64,000 nt of DNA, taken from contig OU015495.1 in NCBI GenBank assembly GCA_907164885.2, positions 958,230 through 1,022,229 on the forward strand, written 5' to 3'. The DNA is from Dolomedes plantarius (lineage: Eukaryota; Arthropoda; Arachnida; Araneae; Dolomedidae). The first letter of the stretch is position 1. Each line of letters starts with the position of its first letter. Below, piece after piece: positions 59,136 through 64,000 of the stretch. Under the pieces are notes generated by a model. The model saw nothing but the letters and a program-made list of their open reading frames with translations. It did not search any database and was not told where the DNA came from. A program made the translations under genes and the position numbers.

Positions 59136-59971
59136 ATTTAAATACAGAAATTTTAAGTTCATATATCAATAATAGTCACAAATTTCAAGCAATAAAATTT
59201 TATAAATAAATTTCAAACCTACAAATATAAACATCAGGTACGAAATGAAATTAAAAATGAAATTTATTTTAAAGTTTTCCTTAGGGAAAAAATATTTATC
59301 AATAGCCTTTACCGAAAAAATAACCCAGTTTTAAGTATTCAAATATTGTACGAAGATTAACTTACGATGTAGAAAATTAAAATCCTCAGAACACAGATTA
59401 AAATTTCTGTAATATTTATACTTTCATATATATACACCATTGAAAATCATTCGAACACTTTTTGAATAGAGTGACTTCTCTCTGTCTATAAGGACTTTTT
59501 GAGAAATAGCAGCTTTTCATTGACAATTGAGATGTAATTAGCTACCATAGTAACGCTATTATTTGGAATTAAACAGTTATTCTTATATTAAGTATTCAAG
59601 AGCCATTTCATCTTGTAAAAAGTTATGTATAGGCTGATGAAAGAGTGTATATTCCAACTCTTTATGGTGGAAGGGCAATTTGTTGCAAAAACAACGAAAG
59701 TAGGTGACCTTAATAAACGAAAAACTTCCAAATCTTAGAGACTAAGAATAGCGCAAAACATATAAATGCTACTCCATTTCATGTAAGAGAGATATCCGTG
59801 TAAATATGCACATAAACATATGAAAACTGAATAATAGATTAATAGGTTAATAAACATAACATTTGTGATAACTGACTGGAAACCAGAAGGAGCAAAATGT
59901 TTAGTGTGTACCATTAAAATGTTATAATGTTATTATTGTATTTTTCTATATTCGGTTCTATTTCATCACAC

Positions 59972-59972
<1 letters not shown>

Positions 59973-60030
<58 letters not shown>

Positions 60031-60045
60031 TGTGTGTGTGTGTGT
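59973..60045. repeat. (TA)n followed by (TG)n microsatellite
   Basis: About 53 bp TA, then GAGAGTG and a short TG run. Confidence 0.95.
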
Positions 60046-60049
60046 ATGT

Positions 60050-61620
60050 ATAAGATTTGGAAATAAAGTTACACTCATTATGTCGTTATGGTAACATGTG
60101 ATAAATTGATATTAATAGTAAACGGTTGGTATAAAAAGACGGTCGGCAGAGCCAATACCCTTTGTCATCAACCTAAAAAGGCGATAATGAAAATAGGTGA
60201 ATGGTACAACCAGAAGCCGTTTCAATAGGCACATTAGTCTCAACAGAGGATTGTTGAAAAGTAACTCTGAAATTACTGTTTTTCTATGTTTTTCAGCTTT
60301 TATGTAGGGAAATGAAGGGATGAACATAAATCTATTTCTTAGATACACCTGTGGTATACACTTATTTTACAGTGATAGAGATTATTTTTTATTCTGTATT
60401 TTAGTTCTGGCAATTGCCAGTCACTTTTTGAGAAACTATATATGAATTTCTGCGGAATGAAAAAATAATCTGTATGCTTATACATTATTTAAAGAATATT
60501 ATCGTTTTGTTATAAGTAATAGCGGTGTTACGGCCATGATGTTGATATACCTTGCACTTTAATTATGTCTCTTTTTTTTAATATCAATTTAAACAACTAA
60601 TCTTAAATTAAACGAAATTAAAATATAATCTGCTTTTAAATTTTTCACTATAAAATAATACGGATCTTCACTTAAGATGTACAATAAATTTTGTCATTCT
60701 GTTTACATGAATAATTAGACTTTTAACAAAGTTGTCTCCTAAAGCGATAATGAAAAGACATTTTAGCTTACTGCGACACGCGATATCTGAATTGTTCTTC
60801 CAGCTTCTACAACAAAGTACAAATATGGACTTCCATTAGCAGGCATAATTAACACATATAAATTGGTGGAGATTTTTTACCAAGATGTTAGCTCGATAGT
60901 GTATCTATTGTTCCTTTATTCCTTTTAGGGAGCATAATCAATATTTTAGGCATTTGGTAAGCTTAAAATCAATTTTCAGACGTGATACCTGCATCAGAGT
61001 GTGAAAGATAAAACAAAAACTAACATTTGGGGTTCATTTTGTAAACTGCGCACTTGCAGATGTAATATCTTAAGCTATTCTTAAATTATATTTGTTCTTA
61101 ATAGCAAAGAACAAAATGCCGAAGATTCGAGAGTGTTCTCTTAAGGCCAGTTTTCGGGTAAGTTTATTGATTTATTTCTCCCCCTCCCCCAAACATAGTT
61201 CCACCTTCAACAGAATTCACCGTGGATAAGATTTTGCTATCTGGTGTCAGAAATCACTGAAAATAACGTTGCATAGTATGCTAGAAAATTTTGTCGGTTG
61301 CCATCATGATTTTCGCTCTCAGATTTATGTCTACAATTATCAATAAATAAAATTTATGTGAATTTCGTATAATTTGTTTCTGGCAGCATTTAAAAAAACT
61401 CTCATTTAATGGATGCATAGTAAGTATGATTCTTACTTGAGGCAAAAATTGCCATTTAAATATTTAATGTGATTTCAGTTTGATTCAAAAGTTTAAACGT
61501 AACACATGAGGGGTGTTTATAAAACGTCTTCTGGCACAAAGTTCAGTTTGTATCACATTTCATTTCGCAAAAGTTAAACAGAGGTGGACCAATTTTGAAG
61601 CTGAATCTGGATGGTTATGA
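60050..61620. other. Unassigned intergenic sequence
   Basis: No gene, RNA or element end recognised on either strand. Confidence 0.45.
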
Positions 61621-61623
61621 ATA

Positions 61624-61960
61624 CAGTCAAACCCCGTTATAGCGAACCGGTATATAACGAACTCACGGATATAACGAACGAAAATTTTGGTCCCGCCGTT
61701 TTCCTATTATACGTAATTTAATTAGTACTTTGCCAGTTAAATGCAATCGATTTTAGTCGATTTAATTCATTATTGATCATTTTTAATAGATTTATCATTT
61801 TTCAGTACAACATTATTGAATACATATTGCAACTAATAAGTTGCAACTAATACATTTTGTGAACTCTAGCATTTTTCTTAACGGTCCGGATAACGCGAAC
61901 CAATGGATAAAGCGAAAAAATCTTTGGTCCCTTGAAGTTCGTTATAATGGGGTTCGACTG
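61624..61960. mobile_element. pogo/Tigger-type MITE
   Basis: 337 bp flanked by TA (61622-61623 and 61961-61962), with termini CAGTCAAACCCCGTTATAGC and, inverted, CAGTCGAACCCCATTATAAC. Internal blocks GATATAACGAACG and GGATAACGCGAACC are the usual subterminal repeats of Tigger-like elements. No coding. Confidence 0.85.
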
Positions 61961-61969
61961 TATACATAT

Positions 61970-63380
61970 CAACCGAAGGACACGAATCTTCTATGATACC
62001 AAGGGTCAGTGTACTAGCCGTTAGCTCATCTTCCAGCTCTTAGAAAGATTTATTTCTGTACAATAAATAAACTAAGATGCATAAAAAGGATTTTTATCTA
62101 GAAAGATTTTATCAGTCTATTACTCTTGATATGAACCCCGATTGCAAATTACCCTGACAAGACCAATATGTCAATATTCTCTCTCACAATTTCATATGAC
62201 AATCCTGTTTGAATGCGTCGGGAAATTTGGATTATTGCAAAATTAGGTGAGGAAAATTCCTTAATTAATTCTCATGCAGGAAACCGCCAAGATTAGAAGA
62301 ATTTCTAATGATGAAATTCGTTTTAATATTATTTATATATTTCATTATTTATTTTATTATAAATTTTACAATATTCTTCCATTCAGTCTGTTATATATTT
62401 GTCCGTCTGAGAGTATAATTTGACCATTTTCGTACATGAAGGACGACAAACTAGCAAACATCTCTCATTTTATCAAATATTTTTTCCAAACTTGCCAATC
62501 ACATTCAAATTTAGTTTAAAATTAAATGAGGGAAATTCTCGCAGAGTTATTACATGACTTCCATTCCCAAATGTCAAAATAAGCCCCTATTCTAACAAAT
62601 GTTTATAATTTTTCTATTGCTTGTAGTTGCGTAAAATTTCTATCACTAAGTATAAAGGTGTTTAATTTTACATGAATCACATACTTTCTATCTCTAAAAT
62701 ATTCCAGTCATACTTCCAAAAACGTTATTCCGTTACGATGCAGTGTATTGTTTCTTATGGAACTGCAGAAAACATATACATAACGGTATTTCTTATTTAC
62801 TCAATGAGTGCTGGTGTGAATTACATTTTTGGTTCAGCAGATTTAATAAAAGAGACATTTTTCGATTCAGTAATTTTATTGAAAATGTAATACGTGGAAT
62901 AAGTTCAGTACTTCATTGCAATGTATTATTAAATCTGAACAAAATAATACTCTGGTTATACAAAAGAATACTTGGACCAAAAATAATAGTTGTGTGTCAA
63001 ATAAATTAATCTTCAAAAGCCTTTATGTATGAAGCTATATCCCTTACTAGACGGGTTGAGTATGTTTTCATCTGAAGAACAGTTTCTTTCTTCCATGAAA
63101 ATAGCATTAATGTTCACGAATTGTACTTGAGAAAATTTGGTATTTTGTGTGCATTTTTACAAATTTACATTATTTCGTTGTTGATAATTAAGAATTTTTA
63201 TTGCAAATAACAATTGTTAATAATAACAACATTGTTAATAATAACAATAAATGACACCCCCTTAATACAAATCCAAACCAATAAAAACTATAAATCACAG
63301 AATGAAAAGTTAACCCTTAAATTATAAACCCGTAGGTATGGAGCGTCTCTAAGAATAATATTTATGAATACTTTTTCTTT
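61970..63380. other. Unassigned sequence before the plus-strand exon
   Basis: Short frames near 62672-63009 lack motifs and splice context. Confidence 0.4.
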
Positions 63381-63382
63381 AG

Positions 63383-63681
63383 GATTTTAATGATCTTCGA
63401 CCAATGAGCAGTCGATTTGAATTCCTTATCAGAAACAGTGTTTCTCAACGGCCCTGTTCTTACTCGGACGTTGGAGCCTGGTCATGTCCTTCTCATAATA
63501 AAGCAAATGTAGTTCGAAATAGGAATAATGCCAAAGGACATGATGCCAAGAAAAAAAAGCTGAAACGTAAGCAGAAAATTATCAACGAAAACGACAGAGG
63601 TAGTGAGGAAGAACATGTTTCGAGTACAACGAACAATTCTTCTTTTATCGGTTTCAACAAAATTGCCTCCTCGAAAACAAG
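63383..63681 (+). CDS. Probable internal exon of an unrecognised plus-strand gene
   Basis: An open stretch of 99 codons plus two bases lies between acceptor CTTTTTCTTTAG|G and donor AACAAG|GTAATC. It begins DFNDLRPMSSRFEFLIRNSV. Next comes a Cys/Trp-containing part (CSYSDVGAWSCPSH), a strongly basic run (DAKKKKLKRKQK) that could be a nuclear localisation signal, and an acidic/Ser part (GSEEEHVSS). GC content rises relative to its surroundings. I do not recognise the family. A chance open frame is possible, but the coincidence of acceptor, donor and composition favours an exon. The orientation is opposite to the channel gene. Confidence 0.5.
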
Positions 63682-64000
63682 GTAATCTACATCAAATTTT
63701 TCTGTTTTTCTTGTTAGGTGCAAAATCTTGGTGTAAATCTTGATGATTGTCAATGAAATTTCTTCTTGGAGTTCTTATAGCGCTTATGTCTAAAATAATC
63801 GGTTAACAGTATTTTTCCTAAACCCATATAGTACAGTATTCCCCTTATAGGAGCCTTTTCAAGATTAATAGAATAATTCCTAAACATGTGCTTCAGTTGC
63901 AATCATATAATGAAATATGGTGCAATAGATCTACAAACATACGACAAACATTCATATATTGACAACAAATATACGTGCCAGACTTAGCACTAAGTAAAAA

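Noticed and set aside
60112..60348. 78-codon minus-strand frame as a possible 5' channel exon
   Set aside because: No splice-site pair and no resemblance to a channel N-terminus.

Overview
The window looks like AT-rich (about 30% GC by eye) arthropod chromosomal DNA. The evidence is a spliced animal ion-channel gene with GT-AG introns of 2.6 to 22 kb, long (TA)n/(TG)n tracts, tRNA-derived SINEs, and a dense mixture of DNA transposons, Helitrons and LTR retrotransposons. The style of the Tc1-like, mariner and Mutator-like transposases would suit an arachnid such as a spider, but that is inference. I see no operon, CRISPR array or bacterial-type system.

Host genes. One DEG/ENaC (amiloride-sensitive sodium channel / pickpocket / ASIC-like) gene runs on the minus strand across almost the whole window. 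Five exons are supported by splice sites, matching intron phases and family motifs: 54283-54745 (cytoplasmic N-terminus, first membrane helix, FPAVTLCN motif), 32371-32437, 29611-29765, 11864-11982 and 1679-1839 (extracellular domain). The second membrane helix and C-terminus must lie beyond the left edge. At the right end, 63383-63681 looks like one plus-strand exon of an unrecognised second gene.

Intron 4 (1840-11863) holds a tRNA-SINE, a mariner rearranged into a fold-back, a PIF/Harbinger-like element (5770-8553) that contains Helitron pieces and a SINE, a separate Helitron (8626-9298), and a TTAA MITE. Intron 3 (11983-29610) holds a complete, very young Ty3/gypsy retrotransposon (12698-24152) with an apparent -1 frameshift signal between gag and pol, a 240-bp tandem duplication and a decayed Tc1-like element. 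Intron 1 (32438-54282) is the most complex. It has two copies of a DNA transposon with perfect 8-bp target duplications (34242-36998 and 40868-48298), each containing the same TTAA fold-back MITE. The second copy also contains a Mutator-like element (42521-47191), which in turn contains a pogo-like element inserted exactly at the transposase start codon. A decayed copia element (48421-53726) lies just beyond. A further TTAA fold-back sits about 115 bp upstream of the first channel exon. The interval 55.6-63.3 kb is mostly unassigned, apart from two diverged tandem duplications, a microsatellite and a pogo/Tigger-type MITE.

How it fits together: the channel gene is the only clear cellular function. 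Most of the rest is nested mobile DNA whose insertion order can often be read from target duplications and from empty sites elsewhere in the window. The most unusual items are the shared (T)TAA|GGGG termini linking the Mutator-like transposase element to fold-back MITEs, the pogo insertion at a start codon, the 8-bp-TSD family with CATGAAGC termini, and the fold-back mariner.
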